Counted from the stretch's first letter, positions 13,315 through 25,580 are shown. The stretch is 64,000 nucleotides of DNA from Amaurobius ferox (GCA_951213105.1 OX578136.1:70906230-70970229); one strand, 5' to 3'. Numbers and translations are program-made. The notes: generated from the letters alone by a model not told the origin.

Positions 13315-13655
13315 CTACGACGTTTACTGCTAAATTCAGACAGTTATATTAATTTATATTCCCGCAACGGATTCGTATAGTTATTTTTAGTTATAAACGG
13401 TGGAGGGGGGTAGAGGTCCTTGAGGAAGTTTTCTGTTCTACATTTAAAAGATAATGTCTGTTTTAATTAACTGCTAGCATGACAAGTCTGACTTAAATGT
13501 TACGTTTAATTTAGGAGCGAATATGATTTATTTATTAGGTTTTATTGAAAAGCGTTTTGTATCATAATACAATAGATTTGTCTGAATTTGAATAAAATGT
13601 TTGAGTAATTGAGGTTGTGGTTTAACAGTTTAGTGCTACCAAAACGACTAATATG
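13315..13655 (+). repeat. Dispersed repeat R3 copy
   Basis: Opens with TAATTAAATATTTCTACGA, has AAGTTTTCTGTTCTACATTTAA, then TTGAAAAGCGTTTTGTATC and ends with CAGTTTAGTGCTACC. The same order of blocks appears at about 15.4 and 23.5 kb. Confidence 0.5.
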
Positions 13656-14269
13656 TGCCCGTAAGATTTTACGAAGTGTGTGTCTGTTCGAATAGTAAAA
13701 TATATAACTACGTAATCAGTCAAAGAAATGTATTTTTGCAAAAAAATACTGTTTATGATATTAATGGTTTTATCAGTATTAATATGTATTTTTTGAATTA
13801 TTTATTTCTTTCAAAATATATAATTTGAAGATTAAAGTATAACATCGAGTGAAATATTATTTAGAATTCTCAAAGACAGGGAAAGTAACACTCTTAAAAT
13901 TAAGTTGGAAGTTTTTAAAATAAGTTTTATTTCTTTTAGTTCTTGCAGAGTCTCAACTAGAGGGACATTTCTGTAGTCCCAAATTGGCTTAATTCTAAAT
14001 TTCGTCCAGCGTGACAGCACAAACTCATAAGAATTAAAGTTCAGGAGATTATACACAAACACAAAATTAAAAAGTAAAACACATTTGTGTATTAACTATA
14101 CGAACTCTAGCCAGATTAAATAGACGTTAAGTACAAGGTTTGTACATGGTCACTTATCAAGTGATAGCACTCCACACAACTTTTTGCACCAGATCAAAAT
14201 AAGCTAATTCCACGATAAAAACATTATGTTGCCTCGACTCCAATATATTGCTTAGGATATACGTGAACT

Positions 14270-14491
14270 ATGTACTATTTATTGCAAATTCGAATAACCC
14301 CCGTCGGTCTTGCTGCTGGGGTCTATCCAAGAAGTTCTAACCTCAGCAGTTCAACTAACTCCTACGTTGGAACTCACTTTGGGAATGCGATCTGCAAAAA
14401 CTTTGATTTCAACTCAATTCAGAATCCGCACGCTTGCCAAAAAGGTGCTGTGATTGATCACTCGCATGAAGATCTGGTGGCAAAATTATAA
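14270..14491 (+). other. Small open frame of unknown status
   Basis: A 73-residue frame in a locally more GC-balanced patch, flanked by AT-rich DNA. The residues are mixed and not low-complexity (for example VGLAAGVYPRSS and DHSHEDLVAKL). I recognise no domain, and splice sites are not obvious. It could be a coding relic, an exon or chance. Confidence 0.2.
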
Positions 14492-15399
14492 TTTAATAAA
14501 AATGGTAGAAATAATAACAAAGAGTTTATTGTGGTCTTATACATTGAATAGGGCCTCTTACAGATTGAACAGGTGTAGTAGTCAATATAAACAGCCCATA
14601 GTAACTATAGAAAGGGGATGCAGCCAGGAATGACCAACAAACGTCTAACGACAAAGAAAGTATGTACCTATCATCTGTTATAAAAGGTCGTAATGATTTT
14701 AGGAAAAATAAATGTCTGGTCTCACACTCACCGTCTCCTCCTTATATATATATATCTATAGATTTATTATGTATGTTTAATAAATACTGTTGATTTTAAA
14801 GTTTAAAATATATGGGTGAAGTTAATTGTGTAGTATTATGTCAATATACTTATATTTTAGGAACTCGCACAAATAATTTAAGGTGGGTTATTATGCGGCA
14901 AAGATGCAATGCACGACTTTTTCATTAACGACCATGTTCATTATGCTTAATTTCAAATATGCACTGTATAACTTATTTTCTTTCACCACAATAATGTTCA
15001 GAATAATAATGTCATTTAGAATATAGAATTAGATTATAGAATTAGATTTAGATTCATAGTTAGATTATAAAATGTCAATATAGATCTAGATTTAGAATAT
15101 TGGATTGGAATATAGAAATAGATTAGAACTATAGGAATTTGCAAATAATTGTAAATTTTAAGTTCCTTTACATTATTGTGTATTCATTAAAAATCTGCGT
15201 ATACTGCTAGTTAAACTTAATGTATACATTACTATAAGATTTTCTAATTCACTTCTGCAAAAACATTCATATTGAGTTTTAACCGAAAACTGCTATACCA
15301 AACAAACTAATACCATTAAATAGTAAAATGGTTTATACCGAATCGAAACTCAAAATTCTGATACCCTTCCTTTATTGGGATGCTTGATACTTAACCGGT

Positions 15400-15735
15400 T
15401 GTAATTAAATATTTCAATGAACTCGCTCACCATCAGAAATAATAAATTTTCCATCCCACGGAACTGAAACAGATTTTGCTGGTTTTATTAGTTTTAGAGA
15501 AGGTTAAGCTTTTAAAGTTTTCTGTTCGATATTTAATTGTGTTCGGCAGTTACCTACTGCGAGAATTCCAATTTCTAACAATGCCATCTTTTAATTAAAG
15601 AATTTAATTGTTTATTATTTATATCTCATTGAAAAGGACTTTATATTCTAAATCATTACAGTCGTCTGAACAATTCGCGGGGATTATGTGTGTAACTGCA
15701 CTGTATTAAATATTTCAGTGTTACCAAGGTTACCA
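15400..15735 (+). repeat. Dispersed repeat R3 copy
   Basis: Shares GTAATTAAATATTTCAATGA, AAGTTTTCTGTTCGATATTTAA, ATCTTTTAATTAAAG, TTGAAAAGGACTTTATATTC and a terminal ATTTCAGTGTTACC with the other R3 copies. Confidence 0.5.
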
Positions 15736-16763
15736 GTTTACAGAGTTACCATTTGGGCGAGATATTCCGATTTTATGGTGTTTGTTAGTGGGATTACGAA
15801 CAATTTCTGTTAGGTAATTAATAAAAGAAAATACTAGTTGAATAAGCATACTGTTATTTAATTTATTGGGTTCTTTATTTTGTTAAATTTATTTTAAGTT
15901 AAATTAAGAATCATAATGTTTTATATAATAAATGATGTAAAATATTATTTATTCTCTTATTCTTTCGAATTTTATAAATTTGTCTGAAATATTTGAGGAC
16001 AATGTTTAGCTCTGTTGTACAGAACGTCAGAACCAGACATATCGGTACATTAATTACTCATATTTTAGAAAATTTCGGCTATATAGGAAATTAATATAAT
16101 TGGCAAATTATCATTCATATAAGCAACTTAAAACATTAAATTAGAGAATGAACAAAATAATTATACTATTTAAAATTTCTTTATTGGATCCAAAATTCAG
16201 ATTATCATATCAAAGGTACGCTGACTGATGCTCTCAGCCATTATGTAAACTTTGCATTCTGGCATTGATAGTATATTTAAATTAGTAAGATATGCCATGT
16301 CCGTTCGTTCAAATATTTTTTTACAAATTCTTGTAATCACACTGGACCGTATAAAGTTAATTGTTTCTTCTTCTACAGCAAAATCGTCTACTATTTATGA
16401 GAAGAAATATGTTTTATTTTACTAACATAAATGTATTTCTTTTGCCCTGAATTACACTAAAATAAAATTAATGCGGTACAACTTCTTAACTGTTTTAGGC
16501 ATAAACCAGCTCTAAGTTACACTTAGTAGTTGAATGAGAAATTATACTATAAATAGGTTGAATAGATTTAAGGACATTCGTGGTCTTTACATACAAACGA
16601 AAACAGTTAATATAATTGCAGTTTATCTAAAGGTAGGTATACGAATGTAATTTTTTTATTAAAATTTCCTTGTCATCAGTCTCATTGCTTGAAAAATGTT
16701 TACAAAATTATGTCGTCCATTTTAGAAGATATTTTGGAAGTACATTTAAGATTTTTTAATTAT
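15736..16763. other. AT-rich spacer without recognised gene
   Basis: No recognisable element before the TIR of the mariner-type transposon. Confidence 0.45.
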
Positions 16764-18541
16764 ACCGGGTGGTCAGAATTAAAACACTCCTACTCTGAGC
16801 TCTCTATACATCGAACTACTCAGTGTAAAGGCTCCAAAATTGTTGAACATAATATTCAAGACATGGGGAAAAGGATTACGCGAAAAAACATTAGTTCCAG
16901 AAACACCGAGGGTGGCGCTGTACTACAGAAAATGTGCTGAAAAGACACAAAATACACATTTGTAACACATTTTATTCGAACGTACCAAACATTCGTATCA
17001 CAAGGACCTTATCGATGCAGGGAATGCTGCTCAATATGGTTCCCTTCTTAAAGATGTAAAATCTGCAGTCTGTGGACAGACAGACAGCTTGTTCAACTGC
17101 GGATCGTAATTGGTCGATTGAGATGCTTCTCACATGCAGAGTGATGCTGTCTTTCAAATCTGTCAAGGTTACCAGACGTCCTCGATAAACAAGATTTTTA
17201 AGTATCCCTACAGCCAAAAATCACAGGGATTAAGATCTGGAGAACGAGATGGCCAGGTTGCTGGAAACGCACGACTAATTACTTTACCATTAGTTAAATG
17301 TTGTCGAAGAAACTGCTATATGCAGAGTCCAATGTGTGGAGACGCTCCATCTTGCATAAAGGTAATTGAATCAAGACATTGGTGCTGTTGCAGTTGGAGT
17401 ACAACAAAATTTTCGAGCATGGTTTTGTACCTCCTGGCCGTCACGGTGCATGTCACAGGACCATTGGGAATAGCCTCTTCGCAAAAGAAATGTCCAAGAA
17501 TGAATGTGACTGTGAATCCACACCAGACTGTAACTTTCGGTGAGTACAGTGGAATCTCTTGGGAGGTACGATGATTTTCCGTGTCCCAAATGCGACAGTT
17601 ATGGGTGTTGACTGTTCCACTTAGATGGAAATGCGCTTCATCGCTCCATGGAATCTGACATGGCCACGATGCATCCACTTCAACTCTATCCAGAAATGTC
17701 AATACAAAGGTCAGTCGCTTCTCCCTGTCGATGGTCAGAAAGTGGTGATTGTGACTAATTTTGTACGGGAAAAAATGCACTATGTTTCTCAGTACGTTCC
17801 GCACTGTGCTATAGGGAACACCCACGTGTTGTGACACTCCACGTGCACTACTACATGATATAACGTTATCCATTGATTGTTCAACAATAGCGGTGGCAAC
17901 ATCGTCAATGACATCTGAACGAGTCTTTTTGTGTCCTCGACCCGGCTGAACTCCAAGATGTCCAATTTTCTCGAATCGAGCGATCTTTCTCCTGAGAGCT
18001 TGTGGAAGTAATGGTCCCCTTTGCGAAAATACTTAAGTCGACGAAACTCTCGAAGTGCAGCTGCAGCATGTCCTTTGTTTTCATAAAATAGCTTCACAAG
18101 CAAAGCGCGTCTGGCAGTGTGACAGCCATCGCTGATAAGAATGAAAATTTCCCAGTTTTATCCCCTTTAATGCCCAGAACACAGTAGCTGCAAACCAAGG
18201 GTTTATGCAAACTTTTGTGCTTACAGTGCGAAATTGCAGTTACAATGACAGTTTAAGTTTCTTCACTTTTTTTATCTTCCTTTTTTTTCATATCAGCAAA
18301 AGAAATTAAAAAGGAAAAATTCCCTATCGCATGTGTTTTTTTTTTGTGATTATTTTGTGTCTTTGCAGCATATTTTCTGCTGTACAGCGCCACCTATCGG
18401 TGTTTCTAGAACTATTTTTTTCGCATAATCTCTTTCCCCATGTCTTGAATAGTAGGTTCAACAATTTTGGAGCCTTTACACTGCGTAGTTCGATGTATAG
18501 AGAGCTCAGAGTAGGGGTGTTTTAATTCTGACCACCCGGTA
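16764..18541. mobile_element. Mariner-type DNA transposon, complete but inactive
   Basis: About 1.78 kb bounded by inverted ends ACCGGGTGGTCAGAATTAAA (left) and its inverse (right), each in a TA context. The inverted repeats run about 190 bp (left to about 16953; right from about 18352), roughly 90% alike by eye. They include GAGCTCTCTATACATCGAAC and CAAGACATGGGGAAA and reach a GGTGGCGCTGTAC block. Between them lies one broken transposase frame on the minus strand. Both ends survive, so the copy was inserted whole and then decayed. Confidence 0.85.
16972..18130 (-). pseudogene. Mariner-type transposase pseudogene (DUF4817-like N-terminus)
   Basis: Reads on the minus strand from about 18130 to 16972. 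Near the N-terminus is LVKLFYENKGHAAAALREFR, typical of the helix-turn-helix region found with many arthropod mariner-like transposases. Catalytic-core motifs follow: WSDEAHFHLSG (first Asp), FMQDGASPHIG (second Asp) and SPDLNPCDFWL (third Asp); by my count 42 residues separate the second and third Asp. The C-terminal part has VYRGRLVTLTDLKDSI. Damage: a frameshift near 18018 after FRKG, an in-frame TAG after GLCI (about 17317), and another frameshift plus TAG near 17220. The protein would have been about 370 residues. It would cut and paste the surrounding element, but this copy cannot. Confidence 0.85.
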
Positions 18542-18544
18542 TAT

Positions 18545-19270
18545 ATTAAAGCCTTACAAAATCCGAATTTTTTTTAGACAATAGCATGCATATTGAGATT
18601 AGCGAATAAGTGGAAAAAAATCGTAAATCCGTTAGGCCGATTTCGAGTTGTATGTGGTTATGGCAACAGGATAGGCATAACAGGTTTTTTATTCTCATTA
18701 TCCCTCAGATATTTATAGGTGACGTTAAAGGTCACGTTACACAAATGACACGTAATGTGCCAGGTCACATTATCGTTAAGGAGATATTAATTATAACTAT
18801 GGAGATATTTCGTGTATTGAATAGTTCTCTGTGTACTCGCTGTACTCTTGCTGAACAGTTAGCTCGTGGTTTCTGTGAAATTTTTAACGACAGGACTAGG
18901 AAAATTACAATTTAGTTGACTCCTTCAGTTTTGCCTTTCTTCAGTGGCTGGGACTATTTTCGGTACTTTCAACCAGTCGAGGTCTATATGTTTCATTTTT
19001 CAGTGCTTTTATTTCAATAGCTTCATCAATAGGCTCATTGGAACTACCCTTTTACGTGCATTATGACAAATATAACTTCCCATGTTAAAGTCATCTCGAT
19101 ACCAGTTAGAAATGCTAAATCATTTTGGCTTTAGTAACTGAAGAAAAATAGTTATTTTAAAACGTTTATTTGACGCATTGCCATTCGGCAAGAGTGTTCA
19201 GACAGCTTTTTAAAATAATATATTATCATTTTCAATTCATCTTCAACTCGACTTTAACGTTTGTCGCGAC
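18545..19270. other. Spacer without recognised gene
   Basis: An open frame at 18610-18915 (101 codons) carries no motif I know. The DNA is less AT-rich than its surroundings and has repeated GGTCAC half-sites (about 18730-18770), but nothing supports a gene call. Confidence 0.4.
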
Positions 19271-19271
19271 A

Positions 19272-19336
19272 AAAAGCTTGCTTAACCGCGGCATCCCCCC
19301 CCCACCGGCAAATCTTGTAGTACTTTTCCATTTTGG

Positions 19337-19340
<4 letters not shown>
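19272..19340 (+). repeat. Penelope-like terminal sequence, copy c1 (short)
   Basis: AAAAAGCTTGCTTAACCGCGG followed by a C-run and CACCGGC, then about 35 bp later a (TA)n tract. Resembles copies c2/c3, which read AAAGCTGGCTTAACCGGGG followed by a GTCACAA and C-run. Confidence 0.5.

Positions 19341-19380
<40 letters not shown>
19341..19380. repeat. (TA)n microsatellite
   Basis: About 40 bp of TA immediately 3' of terminal-sequence copy c1. Confidence 0.95.
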
Positions 19381-19382
<2 letters not shown>

Positions 19383-19562
19383 AATAAGTAAAAATTGAAA
19401 TTTTTAATCGAATACGGTAAGAACAAAAAAACACATGTGTTACAACATGTCTGTTACAAATAAGTAACTATAGACCAAGACTAAGGATAAAAATAGAAGG
19501 TAACTTATCACTATAATACAAAGGGGGTGAGGGAAAGATAGGTATACAAAAATCATAATTAA

Positions 19563-19567
<5 letters not shown>

Positions 19568-19609
<42 letters not shown>
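19568..19609. repeat. (TA)n microsatellite
   Basis: About 42 bp of TA next to the left arm of the inverted repeat at 19609-19787. Confidence 0.95.
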
Positions 19610-19612
<3 letters not shown>

Positions 19613-19787
19613 GAAAGAAAGCAATATATCAAAGAATGGCTGGGGGGGGGGGTTGTGACCCCCACTCCCCGGTTAAGCCAGCTTTGCGTCTAGACAACAC
19701 TACCGGAAAAGCTGGCTTAACCGGGGAATGGGGGTCACAAGCCCCCCCCCCCACAGCCATTCTTTGATATATTGCTTTCTTTCATTT
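19609..19787. repeat. Palindrome of terminal-sequence copies c2 and c3
   Basis: Left arm 19609-19687 and right arm 19708-19787 are near-perfect inverted copies (about 78 bp each) with a 20 bp spacer. In right-arm orientation the arm reads AAAGCTGGCTTAACCGGGG, then GGGGGTCACAA, a run of C, and AGCCATTCTTTGATATATTG. Differences are one or two bases and homopolymer length. The pair would fold into a stable hairpin. Confidence 0.9.
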
Positions 19788-19887
19788 TTATACTTTTCTG
19801 GTATGATATTAAAATCCACATTGTAGTGCAGCATAGCGCCTTATTCGTGTGATTTCAGGATTTTTTAAACTTTCATCCCTTTATACA

Positions 19888-19894
<7 letters not shown>

Positions 19895-19960
<66 letters not shown>
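19895..19960. repeat. (TA)n microsatellite
   Basis: About 66 bp of TA directly adjoining the left arm of the next palindrome. Confidence 0.95.
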
Positions 19961-19963
<3 letters not shown>

Positions 19964-20380
19964 AATGAAAGTAGAAAAGAACAGGAGTGACCATATGAAT
20001 TACATAAGAATGGTAGGGGTGGATTGCGACACCCCTTTCCCGCTTAAAGCAGCTTTTACTACCCGGGTAACGCTCACGGAACCAACATAATTCCATGGTC
20101 AGCCTCCCAAATGTGCGAAAATAAAAGCACCAGAACAGACTCAGGAACAAAGAAGTTAACGAATCCATGAAGGGAAAACATCCGCTAGTCCAACCCGATG
20201 GAACGTCTCTTTATAAGTAAAGTTGCTCATTTGGGAGGCTGACCATGGAATTATGTTGGTTCCGTGAGCGTTACCCGGGTAGTAAAAGCTGCTTTAAGCG
20301 GGAAAGGTGTGTCGCAATCCACCCCTACCATTCTTATGTAATTCATATGGTCACTCCCGTTCTTTTCTACTTTCATTCTT
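19961..20380. repeat. Long palindrome of terminal-sequence copies c4 and c5
   Basis: Arms 19961-20113 and 20228-20380 are about 153 bp each and differ at very few positions; the loop is 114 bp. In right-arm orientation the arm contains GGTTCCGTGAGCGTTACCCG, AAAAGCTGCTTTAAGCGGGA, GTGTCGCAATCC and ACCATTCTTATG. The same blocks recur after the reverse transcriptase at 22820-22925. The near identity of the arms implies recent formation or gene conversion. Confidence 0.9.
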
Positions 20381-20496
20381 GTATTCTACTAGGAAATTTG
20401 AGCAGCACCTGCGCCTTCTCCTTTTGTAGTGAATCGTTCTTTGAATTGCTGGCTTATTTGGGATATATCCTATTTTAGTCTCACTTTATCGTAATA

Positions 20497-20938
<442 letters not shown>

Positions 20939-20959
20939 ATAAAAAAGCAAACACGGCAA

Positions 20960-21169
20960 AAATGAGAAAAGGCAATAATAAATAACTCAAGATTGAAGAT
21001 CACGACATGGAGGACAAGCAACTGAAACTACACAAAAAACGGCGGTTAGTTCGAAATTGCATTCTCGTCAGGACAGCCATACAATTCGAATTAAAACCGA
21101 TAGAATAACCAGTTTCTGACAATGGCTATTATATATATATTTTTTTTGTATATATATATATATTTTTTT

Positions 21170-21207
<38 letters not shown>

Positions 21208-22653
21208 AGATAACACTCTATATAATATATATATATATATTATCTCAGATAACACTCTAAAAAATATTTTCAAACTCGGAACTAAATACAGATCACAAGA
21301 ATATAACCAAGTAGTCGAAAATTTCAATCAAGATCTAGAAGAATTCATTTATAAAATAGCAGTAAAACACAGTTTACCTATCCAGGCCTTTCAAGAATGG
21401 AAATATAATTTTTTAAAAGAAATTCAGTTTCATTACATCAGACAAGATACCAGAATTAGGAATATTTCTATACCTGCAGCTATACAAACTGTAAAAGAAA
21501 ATTTTGTTATAACTTATACAGACAAGATGGTATCATATTTTGCATTTACATGCAAAAAGTTTTACATAGATACACTTCTCCACTGCTATCTAGACGGTAC
21601 TATGTACACCCCATTACACAATAATGGAAATGTTCTATCCAAAAGGATTAAAGCTATGTACAAACGAATCGGTAATGAAATAAAAAATGTTAAATTTCCA
21701 TATTTAATCCTCATTCCAAAGATGCATAAAGAGCCTGTAAAATTCCGTACAGTTACCGTAGGCTGTGGATCATATCTTACAATAGCTAATTAACGACTAT
21801 TGAACATCCTCAAGTTTGTGATGGAAAATATCAAAAAACAGAATCATGTCATGATCAAAAATGGAATAGAAATTATCGATCGATTAAAACATTGTAATAA
21901 AGATATATGTTTTAAAAGCTTTGATTTCCGCGACCTATTTAACAACATTGATTTATCTAATTTATACTCAATCTTGAAAAAATTATATGAAGAATTTAAT
22001 TTGAAGGATTTTATTACTTATCGAAGATACCTTGACCTTATTGAACTAGTATTAAAAGAAAATATTCTATATAACTGAAAAAATTATTACCGACAAATAA
22101 AGGGAATTCCAATGGGAGGAGCCTGCTCATCAATCTTGGCTGATATTTACCTCACAACATATGAAAAAGGAACCCATATTTTGTCTGAGATACCATATTT
22201 CCGGTTTGTTGACGATGTGCTATTGGGGTGTTATGAAGCCACCACCAATTTCGATTTCACTTTTTACCCACCGGAATTGGAATTAATAGAAAATTGTAAA
22301 GAAGAAAATGAAGCGGTAAATTTTCTGGACATCTCAATAAAAAAACATGGATTATATGGTCATTATACAACGTTATATGACAAAAGAAATTATATAAAAT
22401 TAAGATCAATCATCTCATCGATTGGAAAACAAATCTTACCAAAAATATTTTCAGAAATATCATACTCGGACACTTCAAGAGAAATCAAATTTACAACACG
22501 TTTAAAAAAGATTGCAATAATAGCAATATAAAAATCATAAAAGAGGCTTTATATAAACATTATCCTTTATATTTCTTAAAGGATTGTTATAAATCGATTA
22601 TCAAGGATCAGGTAGATTTTGACAGTTTACTTCTTCAATCTGCAAGTAAATAA
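20960..22653 (+). pseudogene. Penelope-like reverse transcriptase pseudogene
   Basis: A broken single-protein frame. A 5' segment (about 20985-21112) reads [20 protein letters not shown] in a different frame from the rest, because a TA tract (21129-21245) interrupts the gene. From about 21245 come FAFTCKKFYIDTL, IPKMHKEPVKFRTVTVG, motif A FDFRDLFNNIDL, motif B KGIPMGGACSSILADIYL, motif C FRFVDDVL (the DD catalytic pair) and NFLDISI. These motifs in this order fit Penelope-like RTs. Lesions: in-frame TAA at 21791, TGA at 22076, a frameshift near 22480, after which the frame continues to TAA at 22651 (YKHYPLYFLKDCYKSIIKDQ). No GIY-YIG endonuclease motif was seen, so the element may belong to, or have decayed from, an endonuclease-lacking clade. 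Copying DNA from its own RNA would have been its role; this copy is dead. Confidence 0.75.
21129..21245. repeat. (TA)n / T-run tract inside the RT pseudogene
   Basis: Several TA blocks separated by TTTTTTTTGTA, plus a duplicated TCTCAGATAACACTCTA (about 21204 and 21243). It splits the RT reading frame. Confidence 0.9.
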
Positions 22654-22819
22654 AGTTTATGCGTACCTGCTAAGATTGCACGCATGCGTAAGATGAACAT
22701 ATATAAGATAGCGAGTTGGGCAGGATTCACTTTTGGTCCAGTTTCCTTCTGTTTGGTTGGTCTTGTTCTTCCGTATTCGGGTGCCTTCGTATTAGCACGC
22801 AATGGGGACCAACCTTTGC

Positions 22820-22925
22820 TTTGTATTGGTACCGTGAGCGTTTGCCTAGGCTGGAAAAGCAGCTTTAAACGGGAGGGGGAGTCGCAATCCTTCCCAACCA
22901 TTAAATGCAAAGCATTTGGTTATCC
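22820..22925 (+). repeat. Penelope-like terminal sequence, copy c6, 3' of the RT
   Basis: TTGGTACCGTGAGCGTTTGCC, AAAAGCAGCTTTAAACGGGA and GAGTCGCAATCC match the right arm c5 at 20228-20380 in the same orientation. The RT therefore lies between two directly repeated terminal sequences, as in Penelope-like elements with pseudo-LTRs. (TA)n follows at 23069. Confidence 0.65.
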
Positions 22926-23068
22926 CAAGTTCCTTTAATTCTTCTTTTTCTTGGATTACATTCTGCTTCGGAGTATAGAGCGGCTTGGCGCCTTTTCCTG
23001 AGTAGTGCCTTTGATTTTTGTGGATATGCATAGGAATTCTATTTGAATTTGTTTACTGGCTTTTATAT

Positions 23069-23092
23069 GATATATATATATATATATATATA
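23069..23092. repeat. (TA)n microsatellite
   Basis: 24 bp of TA downstream of terminal-sequence copy c6. Confidence 0.9.
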
Positions 23093-23489
23093 ATTATTTT
23101 GTGTGTCGAAAAATCCATTAACAAGCGATGAGATTCTTAGTAGATCAATATAATTATCAGTTGTTATAAAAATGATAGTTTTGCATTCTTCAAAAAATAA
23201 GCTTGTAGACATTGTGAGCTTTCTAACTTTGCAGAAAATCTTAAAACCGTAACCCACTAAGGATAACCTTAAACTTAACCTAATCAACATAATCAAGTTC
23301 ATGTAAATTATATTTTATTCTTTCATGCGCAGACATTAGCATATTAAAATCAAATTTAAAATGAAAAAGTGACTTGTTTATTAACCAGATATCACTAATA
23401 AATAAAATGCGTTATACTAATTCGATTTTAAAAATTACGATAGAGAAGGATGGGGTTGGGGGGGGTATCGCGTGTATTTTGCTACAATT

Positions 23490-23865
23490 CTGGTTATAAT
23501 TAAATATTTATACGAACATACTGTTCAAATCAGTAATTGTATAACAACCTTAATCTGACAATCCGAAGCAGATTAACTCAATTATTTTCAAATGTAGTAG
23601 TGTTGAAACCTGAGAAGTTTACCATGAGATTTTCCATTCAGCAGTTAAAAGGTATTGTCAATCTTTATTACATATTAGAGCTCATTGCATGACTCCAATG
23701 CGAAGTACTGTCATCTTTTAATTAAATAAGCTTGAAATAATTTATTCATTATTACGTCTTGTAAAAGGTGTTATGTCTTAAATCACTAGGACTTAACTGC
23801 ACATGTGGGAATTAAGTGGCACATTATTTCATTCATAAATAATTTAGTGCTACTGGTTAGGCAAT
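23490..23865 (+). repeat. Dispersed repeat R3 copy
   Basis: Shares ATAATTAAATATTTATACGA, ATCTTTTAATTAAATAAGC, a TAAAAGGTGTTATGTC block and AATTTAGTGCTAC with the other R3 copies. It follows a G-rich run (23450-23466). Confidence 0.5.
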
Positions 23866-25498
23866 TGGATTTAATTATATTTCCTAAAAATGTTTGTTAC
23901 ATAAAATTCCATGAAAGGGAATGAAGCTATTTCGTATTTTTAACTACAAGTCTGTTGATCTGTCTAGCACAAAAGAAGGGAATTCATTGTATTCTTAAAA
24001 CGGTTATATGCTGTTTTGTTTATTAATTTTGTGCTTAATTGAGTAAAGTGTCCTTATATTTTGCATGAAATGTTTCACTTTGTAAAAAGTAAGTGTTGCA
24101 TAAATTGATAAAACTGATACTAAATAAGTGTGGCATAAATTAATTCCAACCAGTCGTCTTTGGTGACCAACCCAATCGCATTTTTAATTTAATCTCTTAA
24201 CTTGTAATAGCTCTCTTGGAGTAGCTGGTGAGAACACAATCGAAAAGAGTCTGGACATACCATGGCTTGAATAAGCGCATTCATTTTCACGAGGGGTTAA
24301 GAAAGGAACAAATTAAAGTCTGAATTAGAGATCGATAATCATGAGAGCTGAGCAGAACTAGTAAAATAAGTGAAAAATAGGGTTCTGAGTGTACCAGAGA
24401 ATGCTAGTAATGGGTAGTTTTCAAAGACGTTTATTGCATATGAAAAAAATTGATATCCATCTCTTAAAATAGCTGTTGAAGTTTTACTTCTGTTTTCTTT
24501 TAAAGGTTAATTTTTCGACAATCGTCAAGTGTTACTTTTAAGTAAAGCAAAATTTAGATACAAAAGCTGGAGTCTTATCGCCTGGATATGGGTTCTAGAG
24601 AAAAAGATAATCCTTACTAAAATATTTTAACCACATTCGATCCTACAAAAAACGTACTTTCTTTTTTTAATTTATTGTTCATTCATGGAAATGTCATTAT
24701 TCTTGTTATATATATATATATAAAATAACAGTTTGAAAGTCCAAAGAAAAGCCAGAAGCTGCAACTCGAGAAATCTAACATTCTAACAAACTTACAAAAC
24801 AAAAGTATAACAGCAAATCTTCAAGCAAATGCAAAAAAACACAAATTTCGAATCATCATTCAATCATATGGAATCTGTAAATGAAAAACAGATGAAATCC
24901 AAGCATAAATGCCTACACGTGGACAATGCCTAAGCCTAAATCATGGATTTGTTCACTTCTTCAAAACTCTTTCTCAAATCCAAGTGTTTTGTAGAAGCAA
25001 ACACAAAAATGTATGTTTCTGAAGAAATAGATAGATTATATCTTTAAACTATTTCTACTTGGACGATATACATAAAGAAGAATAAAAATGAAAAGGAAAA
25101 AATAATACCTGGAATTTAAAATGAACAAATGCACGAACCTGTTGAACTCGGGAATCCAAAATGAAAAGACTGGTGTTGTCATTGACGAAGGAAAAAGATA
25201 TGATCTACTTTTGCCATTCGTAAGAAATAAATAACAGTAATGCGAAAAGGCAAGAAAGTGATAATATACAACCAGTAAGGGCAAAAAACAGAAAGACTAA
25301 TGTGTAAGTGGTTGTACAAGTAAAATAATATTAAAAAAAGAGTAGGGAAATGTTAGGCTAATAAAAGACTATGAATAGAAATCATGAAAATCCAGCTAAT
25401 CCAAATTTTTTAACTATACCATTTACAAGATAAGGGGGATATATATATAAATTGCTGGTAATTTTTAGATTATTAATATGTATAGCATGAACTTTTTT
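23866..25498. other. AT-rich spacer without recognised gene
   Basis: No gene. A short TA tract at 24709-24722 and A-rich, low-GC DNA; the 25036-25284 frame has no motif. Confidence 0.45.
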
Positions 25499-25580
25499 TA
25501 TCAGATAATCTATAAATTCTAAAAATATATATTATGCATATATATATATATATATATATATATTTAGAATTTATATATTA

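Noticed and set aside
17134..17574. 146-residue plus-strand ORF
   Set aside because: It is the antisense shadow of the mariner-type transposase pseudogene.
22635..22938. Opposite-strand ORFs of 84 and 91 residues after the RT
   Set aside because: They overlap the non-coding terminal sequence c6 of the element and have no motif; neither matches the RT protein.
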